DNA of 64,000 nucleotides from CAITJF01 sp032654645. Lineage in GTDB: Bacteria; Pseudomonadota; Gammaproteobacteria; Burkholderiales; Gallionellaceae. Below, in pieces: positions 8,908 through 15,944 of the stretch. A program made the translations under genes and the position numbers. How positions within the stretch are numbered: position 1 is the stretch's first letter; each line of letters begins with the position of its first letter. The DNA is taken from NCBI GenBank assembly GCA_032654645.1, contig JAULAW010000005.1, forward strand, positions 248,001 to 312,000. Reading direction: 5' to 3'. The notes beneath the pieces were generated by a model that saw only the letters and a list, made by a program, of their open reading frames with translations, did no database searches and was not told the DNA's origin.

Positions 8908-9447
8908 TCATTCCCTGGCCCATAAGGTTTCAGCCTGCCCCGCCGTACGGTTCAGCACGCGGCACAGTATGAACAACAAATCCGACAGCCGGTTCAGGTA
9001 GGGCAAGCCAGATTTTGGCACTGCCTCAATGCGCGCGAGTGCGGCGAGGTCGCGTTCGGCGCGGCGCGCCACGGTGCGCGCGACATGGCATAGCGCCGCC
9101 GCGCGCGAACCGCCGGGCAGAATGAATTCCTTGAGCGGCGGCAGGCCGGAGTTGTAGTGGGTGATGGCGGCATCCAGATGCGCCAGCTTGTTTTCCGCAA
9201 ACGACGCGGCGGGGTAAGCCAAGGAACCGCCGAGATCGAACAGGCTGTTCTGTACGCGCAACAGCAACTCGCGCACATCCTGCGGCAGCGCCTCGGCAAG
9301 CAGCACGCCAAGATGGCTGTTGAGCTCGTCCACGCTGCCGATGGCGTGGATGCGCGCGCTGTCCTTTGCCACGCGCGTGCCGTCGGCAAGGCCGGTGCTG
9401 CCGTTGTCGCCAGTGCGGGTGGTGATTTTACTCAAGCGGTTGGCCAT
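8908..9447 (-). CDS. ATP:cob(I)alamin adenosyltransferase, PduO type
   Basis: This is a protein of 179 residues. It transfers the adenosyl group of ATP to cob(I)alamin to give coenzyme B12. Family motifs are clear: TRTGDNGSTGLADGTRV near residue 9 (ATP binding), GSVDELNSHLG, and ILPGGSRAAALCHVARTVARRAER in the C-terminal half. The start at 9447 has CGGAG upstream; a longer in-frame extension to 9561 lacks homology. It lies 26 bp after the DUF1841 gene on the same strand. No adenosylcobalamin-dependent enzyme is present in the window. Confidence 0.92.
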   Translation of the reverse strand: MANRLSKITTRTGDNGSTGLADGTRVAKDSARIHAIGSVDELNSHLGVLLAEALPQDVRELLLRVQNSLFDLGGSLAYPAASFAENKLAHLDAAITHYNSGLPPLKEFILPGGSRAAALCHVARTVARRAERDLAALARIEAVPKSGLPYLNRLSDLLFILCRVLNRTAGQAETLWARE

Positions 9448-9473
9448 CTGCTCCGTCCTGTTTGCCGTGCGGC

Positions 9474-9896
9474 TTATTGCCGCTCCAGGCAGTCCAAGTA
9501 TATCGCCGCGTCCGGCGGAGCACCAATGCGTTGCGCCTGCCAGATCATCTCGCCCAGGCATTCCATCATGCGGTGCTGCGCGTCATGTTCGGAATCATGG
9601 CGCGCGGTGAGCCGCTCGAAATGCGCGCGGATACCGTGCGGCTGGCCGATGGAAAGCTGCTCTTCGATGCTGAGGTGCATCATCAGGTGCAGAAAGGGAT
9701 TGGTCGCGCCGTGCTCCGGTGCGTAGTCTTTGTCCTGAAATCGTTCAGGGTCGGACAGCAGGTCGTGAAATTCCGGGTGTTTCTCGATGAGCTGCGCGGC
9801 GAGGTCTTCCATCGGCGTGAGCAGCGATCCTTCGCGGCGTTTGCGCCAGGTATCGAACAGGAATTGACGGGCTTCGTCGCGGCTGGGATTAAACAT
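9474..9896 (-). CDS. DUF1841 family protein
   Basis: This is a protein of 140 residues. The N-terminal MFNPSRDEARQFLFDTWRK, central PEFHDLLSDPERF, and NPFLHLMMHLSIEEQL with a downstream HDAQHRMMECLGEMIWQAQR are typical of DUF1841, a family restricted mainly to Beta- and Gammaproteobacteria. Several conserved His and Glu residues hint at a metal site, but no biochemical function is established. It sits between nth and the cobalamin adenosyltransferase gene, all on the minus strand. Confidence 0.85.
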   Translation of the reverse strand: MFNPSRDEARQFLFDTWRKRREGSLLTPMEDLAAQLIEKHPEFHDLLSDPERFQDKDYAPEHGATNPFLHLMMHLSIEEQLSIGQPHGIRAHFERLTARHDSEHDAQHRMMECLGEMIWQAQRIGAPPDAAIYLDCLERQ

Positions 9897-9928
9897 CAGA
9901 ATACCACTGAGAATTTGTCATTCCGGCA

Positions 9929-10008
9929 GCCCCTCTCCCTAACCCTCTCCCCAAGGGAGAGGGGACGATTGCCCTCTCCCCCTTTGGAGGAGAGTTGGAG
10001 AGAGGGGC
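9929..10008. repeat. Extragenic palindromic repeat
   Basis: GCCCCTCTCC at the left is mirrored by GGAGAGAGGGGC at the right, with a second inner hairpin (CCCTCTCCCC...GGGAGAGGGG). It resembles the block at 6945-7090. It lies between nth and the DUF1841 gene and could attenuate transcription between them. Confidence 0.7.
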
Positions 10009-10046
10009 TACCGAATTGGCAGGATTTGAGTTTTTATAGATGCTCA

Positions 10047-10679
10047 TCAAGTCGTTTTTTCCTTGTACTCGCACAAATCCATTATCAAACACTGCGGGCA
10101 CTTTGGCTTGCGCGCCTGACACACATAGCGCCCGTGCAGGATCAGCCAGTGGTGCGCGTCGTGCTTGAATTCGTCCGGCACGAACTTGAGCAACTGGCGC
10201 TCCACTTCCAGCACATCCTTGCCGGGGGCGATGCCGGTGCGGTTGGCGACGCGGAAGACATGCGTGTCCACCGCGATGGTGGGCTGGCCGAAGGCGGTGT
10301 TGAGAATCACGTTGGCCGTCTTGCGTCCCACCCCAGGCAGGGCTTCGAGTTCCTCGCGCGTCTGCGGCACGGCGCCGCCATGCTTGTCCAGCAGCATCCG
10401 GCAGGCCAGCATGATGTGTTTTGATTTAGCCTGATACAAACCGATGCGCTGCACATACTCGCGCAGTCTTTCTTCGCCCAGATCGAGCATGGCCTGCGGC
10501 GTGTTGGCAACCTTGAACAGCAGTCTTGTGGCGGCGTTCACGCTGACATCGGTGGCCTGTGCCGAGAGGATGACCGCCACCAATAATTCAAACGGCGTGC
10601 GGTATTCCAGCTCGGTTTTTGGATGCGGCTTGGCGGCGCGGAAGCGCGTGAATATTTCGCGGCGTTTGGCGGGGTTCAT
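10047..10679 (-). CDS. nth: Endonuclease III
   Basis: This is a protein of 210 residues, a bifunctional DNA glycosylase and AP lyase for oxidised pyrimidines. The helix-hairpin-helix LPGVGRKTANVILN carries the catalytic Lys, VDTHVFRVANR supplies the catalytic Asp, and C-x6-C-x2-C-x5-C near the C-terminus binds a [4Fe-4S] cluster. The start at 10679 gives the usual MNPAKRREIF N-terminus; upstream in-frame sequence is not family-like. In many Proteobacteria nth follows the rnf genes. Here it lies downstream of rnfE on the same strand, separated by an HNH gene with an inserted IS and a small PhnA-like gene. Confidence 0.96.
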   Translation of the reverse strand: MNPAKRREIFTRFRAAKPHPKTELEYRTPFELLVAVILSAQATDVSVNAATRLLFKVANTPQAMLDLGEERLREYVQRIGLYQAKSKHIMLACRMLLDKHGGAVPQTREELEALPGVGRKTANVILNTAFGQPTIAVDTHVFRVANRTGIAPGKDVLEVERQLLKFVPDEFKHDAHHWLILHGRYVCQARKPKCPQCLIMDLCEYKEKTT

Positions 10680-10746
10680 GGAGTGTTTGTCGGGGTAAAC
10701 ATTTGTAGGTGCGAATTCATTCGCACCTACCAACCTATCAACTGGA

Positions 10747-10959
10747 TTAAACCTTTTTCAAAAAGGCGGGGTTTAGCCGCAGGCCTTTGACTTTGTCGGA
10801 ATTGCCCTCGACCGCTTCATCGCCCTCGCCGAGACGGATGTTCTTGATCACCATTCCTCTTTTCAACGTAACGGATGAGCCTTTCACCTTCAAATCCTTA
10901 ATGATCTGCACCGAATCTCCTTCACTGAGCACGGCGCCATTGCTATCTCTTACGTCCAT
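10747..10959 (-). CDS. PhnA-like (YjdM C-terminal domain) small protein
   Basis: This is a protein of 70 residues matching the C-terminal SH3-like domain of YjdM/PhnA (VRDSNGAVLSEGDSVQIIKDLKVKGSSVTLKRG, then KNIRLGEG and a final GLRLNPAFLKK). The N-terminal zinc ribbon of full-length YjdM is absent, a known short version of the family. AGAGGA precedes the start at 10959. Despite the historical phosphonate name, its function is not established. Confidence 0.85.
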   Translation of the reverse strand: MDVRDSNGAVLSEGDSVQIIKDLKVKGSSVTLKRGMVIKNIRLGEGDEAVEGNSDKVKGLRLNPAFLKKV

Positions 10960-11105
10960 TATTTTTCCTCTGAAAATTAAAAATCGAAATACCTGCGCCT
11001 TACGCGGGTTGCGAATATTCGTAGGTTGGGTTAGCAGTTTCACCGCGCTTTTCCTCTAACCGTTAACGAAAAATAAAATTACCTGCGGTTCCTATGGGAG
11101 CCTGC

Positions 11106-11184
11106 GTAGGGTGCAATAACCAACGGGCATTGCACCATTTACCGTAATCATCCGGTGCAATGCACTACGTTTATTGCACCCTAC
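11106..11184. repeat. Long inverted repeat beside the IS4-family element
   Basis: GTAGGGTGCAATAA (11106-11119) and TTATTGCACCCTAC (11171-11184) are perfect 14-bp arms around a 51-bp loop that contains further GGTGCAATG/CATTGCACC pairing. It lies just after the original stop codon of the HNH gene on the minus strand and may have served as its 3' structure. Confidence 0.75.
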
Positions 11185-11217
11185 ACAAGCTCTGGCGATT
11201 CAAAGCACATAAGTTAC

Positions 11218-12539
11218 CACTGCTGTCCGGTTAAAACGCGAATAGATTCAGCTGGTTGCAATCTTCCCCATGTTCTGATTTGTAGTCGCTGCCCGCAAAC
11301 GCTTGCTGGATGGGCATTTTCTCGAAAAGGGTGAGCGAAAATATCTGTAACAAAGTGTAGAGCGAAGCGTCCAGATTGAGGCGCTTCTTGACGATGGCGA
11401 CGAGGACATAGACCGATACGGCGATCCAGATTTGCGACTTCACCGCATTCTCCGAGTTGCCGTAGAACTTCTTGATACGCAGATGCTGCTTGATCCATTT
11501 GAAAAACAGCTCCACCTGCCAGCGCGCCTTGTAGAGCGCGCAGATGGTGGCTGCCGGCAACGCGAAGTTGTTGGTGAGGAATACCAGCGTTTTCCCGGTC
11601 TCGGGATCCTTGAACCGGATGCGGCGCAGATGCTCCGGATAGTCCTTGCGGCTGGTGGTTCCGGTGAGTGCGACGGTCTGATCGCAGATGATACCTGCGC
11701 TGCGATCCGCCACAGCCGAATAGACGCGCTTGAGCCGGGTGTTCGACTTGGCGCGGGTGACGAAGAAGGCTTGTGCCCGATGCATCGTGTAAAGCCGCGC
11801 GAAGTCCAGATAACCCCGATCCATGACGTAGATCGCGCCGGCCTCCAGCACCAGGATGTCGAGCGCTTTGACGTCGCCCAGCTTGCCGTCGGAGATGTGG
11901 ATGAAGCTGGGAATGTTGCCGCGCAAGTCGAGCAGCGTATGCATCTTCACCGCCGACTTGGTGGTGCGAAACAACGCCCACGGAAAAAGCGACAGGCACA
12001 GATCGATAGTCGTCGAGTCCAGCGCGTAGACAGTGTTCTCCAACTCGATGCCAAAGCTGTCGCCCGCATAGAGCTTGCGCGCTTGCTCGATCAGGCGCTG
12101 GGCGAATTCGGCGTGGATACGCCAGTCGCGTGCCTCGTTGGTATCGGCCAGCGTCGAGCGTTTGGTCTCCTGCCGCAAACCCATGTGGTAGAGCTTGGCC
12201 GACTGCGCCGAAAGACAGACTTCGATGTCGCGCAGGCTCTCTCGGTACGTCAGTTGAGCGAAGGCCATCACGCGGAATTGGTCGGCGCATGTCATGGACT
12301 TCACGTAGCGGTCGCCGTCGTAGCGCTCGACGATGCGATGGAAGGTCTTCCAGGGGAGGAAGTCCATGAGTTGAGCGAACAGCGTTTTGCCGATGTTCAT
12401 GGCAGCCTCCGGAAGAAAAACCGGAAGACTGCCAGAACCGCCCTTCGCCGTTCAAATCGGAGACACCCTTCATTGCTTGGAATCCTGCGTCAATCATGGC
12501 TTTCAGCGATTCGCCCTCTCGTTTAACCGGACAGCAGTG
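11218..12539 (-). mobile_element. IS4-family insertion sequence, copy 1, with 9-bp target duplication
   Basis: Perfect 18-bp terminal inverted repeats CACTGCTGTCCGGTTAAA (11218-11235) and TTTAACCGGACAGCAGTG (12522-12539) bound a 1322-bp element. The 9-bp sequence ATAAGTTAC occurs on both sides (11209-11217 and 12540-12548), a clean target-site duplication that shows a simple, probably recent, insertion. A second, diverged copy with the same ends is at 30119-31452. Confidence 0.95.
11231..12400 (-). CDS. IS4-family DDE transposase, copy 1
   Basis: This is a protein of 389 residues. DDE residues are visible in YALDSTTIDLCLSLFPWA (first Asp), YVMDRGYLDFARL (second Asp) and the Y-(2)-R-(3)-E-(6)-K type signature YKARWQVELFFKWIKQHL (Glu). 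The N-terminus MNIGKTLFAQLMDFLPW and the C-terminal LYTLLQIFSLTLFEKMP are also shared with copy 2. The frame is complete between the terminal repeats. Confidence 0.95.
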   Translation of the reverse strand: MNIGKTLFAQLMDFLPWKTFHRIVERYDGDRYVKSMTCADQFRVMAFAQLTYRESLRDIEVCLSAQSAKLYHMGLRQETKRSTLADTNEARDWRIHAEFAQRLIEQARKLYAGDSFGIELENTVYALDSTTIDLCLSLFPWALFRTTKSAVKMHTLLDLRGNIPSFIHISDGKLGDVKALDILVLEAGAIYVMDRGYLDFARLYTMHRAQAFFVTRAKSNTRLKRVYSAVADRSAGIICDQTVALTGTTSRKDYPEHLRRIRFKDPETGKTLVFLTNNFALPAATICALYKARWQVELFFKWIKQHLRIKKFYGNSENAVKSQIWIAVSVYVLVAIVKKRLNLDASLYTLLQIFSLTLFEKMPIQQAFAGSDYKSEHGEDCNQLNLFAF

Positions 12540-13097
12540 ATAAGTTACTTTGTTTTCTTTGACGATGACCTTGCCTGTAGATTGCAATTGCTGAAGCAAT
12601 GAAGCCAATTCTGCTTTGGGCAAACCTTTTGGGTAAAGCGATGTGACAGTGCTCGTAAGCGTCTTGAGGGTGCGCGGCCTGGAATTGCCACGCTGCTTCA
12701 GATTGTCGATAACGAAAGCAAGTTTGTCGTCTTTAGCTATAGCTTTGGTTTTGGCGATGGCTGGTGCTTTGGGTGTGGCTTTGGGTGTGGCTTTCGGTGT
12801 AGCTGTGGGTGGCGCTTTCGGCGGAGTGGCTGCTTTGGCAGAACCGGCACCGTTCGGGCACTTGAATTGCCCTTTTTGATTGAGAACGACCTGAAATTTC
12901 TCTTTGAGAGACATGCTGCCTAGCAGTGCGTTTACTGACTTGCAGCACGCGACGCAGTTTTCGTCGTTGTTGCTTCCACCATTGGCGCTGGCGAACAAAT
13001 GTTCAACGCTTGCCTCAGCTTTCGGTAACGGTTGCTTGCAGAAGAAACACAGCCCTCCTTGGACAAACATCAAGCGGTCAAGTGGTTTCGTGGGCAT
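12540..13097 (-). pseudogene. HNH-type protein with an IS4 element inserted in its last codons
   Basis: The N-terminus has a CFFCKQPL zinc knuckle, EHLFASANGG and NDENCVACCKSVN, the pattern of an HNH nuclease fold. A TPKATPKAT low-complexity linker (about residues 100-125) leads to a C-terminal winged-helix-like segment ending KVIVKENKVTY. The VTY codons are the target duplication. Without the insertion the next codons, read from 11208 downward, are Val-Leu-stop, so the original protein was only about 188 residues long and the insertion removed just two residues. The present frame runs on through the element in an antisense frame to 11214, adding a long unrelated tail. The ATG at 13097 is preferred over a TTG three codons upstream. 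Confidence 0.75.
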
Positions 13098-13157
13098 AAG
13101 TTTCAACGTAAAGTAGATGGCAAAAACGCCATATATGCTGGCAGAGTTTGCCGTAGT

Positions 13158-13868
13158 TCAATTGCCATGCGTAACCCCACACCCACCCTCCACCGGCGCA
13201 ACAGTGGCGCCGTCACCACGCGCCTTACGTTCCTCTCGCAGCTTGAGCCAGTTCTTGCCCGCGATGAGCAGCGCCAGTCCGATGAATGCGCCGGGCGGCA
13301 GGATGGCGAGCAGGAAGCCGTGGTAATCGGGTATGACGTGGATGACCCAGCCTTTGGCTACATCGCCCAGCGCCAGGTCGAGGCCGGAGAGCAGGGTGCC
13401 TTTGCCGATAATTTCGCGCATTCCTCCCAGCACGCCGAGCACGGCGGTGAGGCCCAAGCCCATGGCAAGGCCATCCAATGTAGAAGGCAGCGCGGGGTTC
13501 TTGGAAGCAAACGCTTCGACGCGCGCCAGCACGATGCAGTTGGTGACGATCAGCGGGATGAAAATGCCGAGAACCACGTAAAGGCCGTACATGTAAGCGT
13601 TCATGGCGTATTGCACCACGGTGACCAGCACCGCGATGATGAGGATGAACACCGGGATGCGGATTTCGTTCGGCACATAACTGCGGATGGGCGAGATGGC
13701 CGCGCCGCTCATCGCCATCACGAAAGCGGTTGCCAGCCCCAGGCTGACGCCGTTCACCACCGAATTGCTCACCGCCAGCAGCGGGCACAGGCCGAGCAAT
13801 TGCACCACGCCGGCGTTTTGCTTCCAGACGCCGTTGTGCAGGATTTCCTTGATCTGCTGGGTGTTCAT
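13158..13868 (-). CDS. rnfE: Rnf/Rsx electron-transport complex subunit E
   Basis: This is an integral membrane protein of 236 residues, homologous to NqrD. GVWKQNAGVVQLLGLCPLLAVSNSVVNG at the N-terminus and IVTNCIVLARVEAFASKNP in the middle are hallmark stretches, with about six transmembrane helices. Rnf couples electron transfer between ferredoxin and NAD to ion movement; in Gammaproteobacteria the related Rsx complex reduces SoxR. The start overlaps the rnfG stop by 4 bp (ATGA type), so it is translationally coupled. The Gly/Ala-rich tail ending GGCGVTHGN is variable. Confidence 0.95.
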   Translation of the reverse strand: MNTQQIKEILHNGVWKQNAGVVQLLGLCPLLAVSNSVVNGVSLGLATAFVMAMSGAAISPIRSYVPNEIRIPVFILIIAVLVTVVQYAMNAYMYGLYVVLGIFIPLIVTNCIVLARVEAFASKNPALPSTLDGLAMGLGLTAVLGVLGGMREIIGKGTLLSGLDLALGDVAKGWVIHVIPDYHGFLLAILPPGAFIGLALLIAGKNWLKLREERKARGDGATVAPVEGGCGVTHGN

Positions 13869-14530
13869 TGCCTTAGCTCCTTGTGTTCATCAACCGGAGT
13901 GGGTAGGGTTGCCGCGAAAAGCTGGTCGCGGTTCTCTTCGTAATAGTGCAGTGTCTTGTGCACTGCCTTGACCACCGCGCGCGGCGTGATGGTCGCGCCT
14001 GCCATGTAGTCGAATTGGCCGCCGTCCTTTTTCACTTTCCAGCCGCCTTCTTTATAGCGTGCATGCGATGCCCCGTCAAACTGGCTGATCCATGGGTTCT
14101 TGGCGAACTCGATATAGTCGCCCAGTCCCGGCGTTTCCTTGTGCCGCACCACGCGCACGCCGCTCAGCGTGGCATCTGCGCGGATGGCGACGATCATCTC
14201 GATTTTGCCGCTGTATCCGTCCGGCGCGATGGCTTCCAGCACCACCACCGATGGCTTGCCTTGCAGCCGTGCGCGGTAGGCCGTGGTGGGGCGGTCGGTG
14301 CCGAGTTGTTTGCTGGCAGGAATGATCAGCGTATCCTTGATGATGTCATTATCGAACAGCGCAGGCGGCACGACTTGCATTATCAGCTTGAGCTTTTCTG
14401 CTTCCATGCTTTTGATGATCCGGTCGCGCGTCAGGTTGAAAGTGAATGCCAGCACGGCAGTGCCGAGCACGGCGAAAACCAGCAGGTTGAGCGCGGTTTT
14501 CAGCGAGGCTTTGACGGGTGCCGCACTCAT
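13865..14530 (-). CDS. rnfG: Rnf/Rsx complex subunit G (FMN-binding)
   Basis: This is a protein of 221 residues. One N-terminal transmembrane helix (NLLVFAVLGTAVLAFTF) precedes a periplasmic FMN-binding domain. The covalent flavin-attachment motif S/A-G-A-T is seen as YMAGATITPRAVVKAV near residue 175, with the Thr that carries FMN. GVRVVRHKETPGLGD is another family hallmark. It overlaps rnfD upstream and rnfE downstream by 4 bp each. Confidence 0.95.
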   Translation of the reverse strand: MSAAPVKASLKTALNLLVFAVLGTAVLAFTFNLTRDRIIKSMEAEKLKLIMQVVPPALFDNDIIKDTLIIPASKQLGTDRPTTAYRARLQGKPSVVVLEAIAPDGYSGKIEMIVAIRADATLSGVRVVRHKETPGLGDYIEFAKNPWISQFDGASHARYKEGGWKVKKDGGQFDYMAGATITPRAVVKAVHKTLHYYEENRDQLFAATLPTPVDEHKELRQ

Positions 14531-15576
14531 TTTTTGCCCCCGTCTTTTTTCCCGAATGCACCATCTCTTTTCCCAAATACCGGGGGCTGAGTATAGGCAT
14601 CAATCAGTGGCACGCAGATATTCATCAACAGTGTGGCGAAGGCCACACCGTCAGGGAAACCGCCGAACACGCGGATGACGTAGGTAAGGAAACCCGCACC
14701 TGCGGCGAAGATCAACTTGCCCCTGGGGGTGGTCGACCCGGATATCGGATCGGTCAGAATGAAGAATGCCCCGAGCATGGCCGCGCCGGACAGCCAGTGA
14801 AACATCGGTGCGACGTAATGGCCCGGGTCAACCAGATAAAAAATTTCCGCCGTGAAAAACAGCGTGCCGAGGAAGGCCGCCGGAATGTGCCAGGTGATGA
14901 TGCGCTTGAACAGCAAATATGCGCCACCCAGGATGTAACCGAGCGCCACCATTTCGCTGCCCTTGCCTGCCAGCGCGCCGTAGATCGGCATCAGCAGAAT
15001 TTCTTTTGCCGGGCGGTCGAGCTGCAACTGGGTCTTCAGCGTATCCAGCGGCGTGGCCATGGTGACGGCATCCAGCTTGATGCCGGGCGGCAGGTGCCCG
15101 CCAAAAATAAAAGCCAACTGGTCGGTGAAGCTCAACTCGATCTGGCCCAAACCGTGCGGAGCCAGCCAGTGGGTCATGTGTGACGGGAAGGAAATAATCA
15201 GCACCGCATAGCCGATCATTGCCGGGTTGAACGGGTTGTTGCCCAGCCCGCCGTACAGGTGCTTGGCGATACTGATGGCGAACGCGGTGCCGACCACCAC
15301 CAGCCACCACGGCGCCAGCGGCGGAATGGATAACGCCAGCAGCCAGGCGGTGAGCAATGCGCTGTTGTCGCTGAGGAACGGTTTGATCGGGCGGTCGCGC
15401 AGCTTGAGCATGGCGGCCTCGGTCGCCAGCGCGGTGATGCTTGCCAGCGTGATCGAGACCAGGATGGCCGGGCCGTAACACCAGACATACAGCGCAATGC
15501 CGGGCAGCAGCGCGAGCAACACTCTGAGCATGATCGCGGATACGCTGGGTGCTTCGGAGATGTAGGGTGAACTCAT
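14527..15576 (-). CDS. rnfD: Rnf/Rsx complex subunit D (FMN-binding membrane protein)
   Basis: This is a protein of 349 residues homologous to NqrB. It begins SSPYISEAPSVSAIM, has about nine hydrophobic helices, and carries the flavin-attachment region DAVTMATPLDTL around residue 173, KHLYGGLGNNPFNPAMIGYA, and the conserved DPISGSTTPRGK loop. In the standard order rnfABCDGE, subunits A, B and C would lie immediately upstream. Here the 368 bp upstream contain no gene and the next gene is divergent. The complex could only work if A, B and C are encoded elsewhere. Confidence 0.95.
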   Translation of the reverse strand: MSSPYISEAPSVSAIMLRVLLALLPGIALYVWCYGPAILVSITLASITALATEAAMLKLRDRPIKPFLSDNSALLTAWLLALSIPPLAPWWLVVVGTAFAISIAKHLYGGLGNNPFNPAMIGYAVLIISFPSHMTHWLAPHGLGQIELSFTDQLAFIFGGHLPPGIKLDAVTMATPLDTLKTQLQLDRPAKEILLMPIYGALAGKGSEMVALGYILGGAYLLFKRIITWHIPAAFLGTLFFTAEIFYLVDPGHYVAPMFHWLSGAAMLGAFFILTDPISGSTTPRGKLIFAAGAGFLTYVIRVFGGFPDGVAFATLLMNICVPLIDAYTQPPVFGKRDGAFGKKDGGKK

Positions 15577-15615
15577 GAGTTAAAAAATTTAAGTGAAATT
15601 ATTTTCCGGCTCTTT

Positions 15616-15629
15616 TTGATCTAGGTCAA
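15616..15629. promoter_or_regulatory. FNR/ANR/DNR-type binding site
   Basis: TTGATCTAGGTCAA matches the FNR-family consensus TTGAT-N4-ATCAA with one mismatch (G for A), the variant often seen in denitrification and micro-oxic promoters. It lies 40 bp before the rnfD start and 316 bp before the NosZ-like gene, in the 368-bp divergent region 15577-15944. Position favours rnfD control, but a long leader for the NosZ-like gene is equally possible. The rest of this region is AT-rich and shows no gene. Confidence 0.6.
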
Positions 15630-15944
15630 GCATACATGGATCGAGTGATGTGAATATTATGCCCAGTTGAAAGTGCGTCAAAATGTCGCAGCAGTGGCGG
15701 AGTGTCAAGTCTAGTAAGTTTCTATAGGGTGCCTACGGCACTAAGTAATCAGGTGAAAAATAGTAAAAGCAGTGTTGATCGGGAGCCAGGTTGGTGCGTT
15801 CGTAAGCAAAAAACGTATACCCGCGTTAGTGTAATAGATATAACTAATGAGTAATTGCAGTGGCAGAGTGAGTATTTTGGTTGAAGGTCGGCGTCAACAT
15901 TACGCTATCCTAATTATTAAGCAGTTGCGTACAAGGGGGTAATA

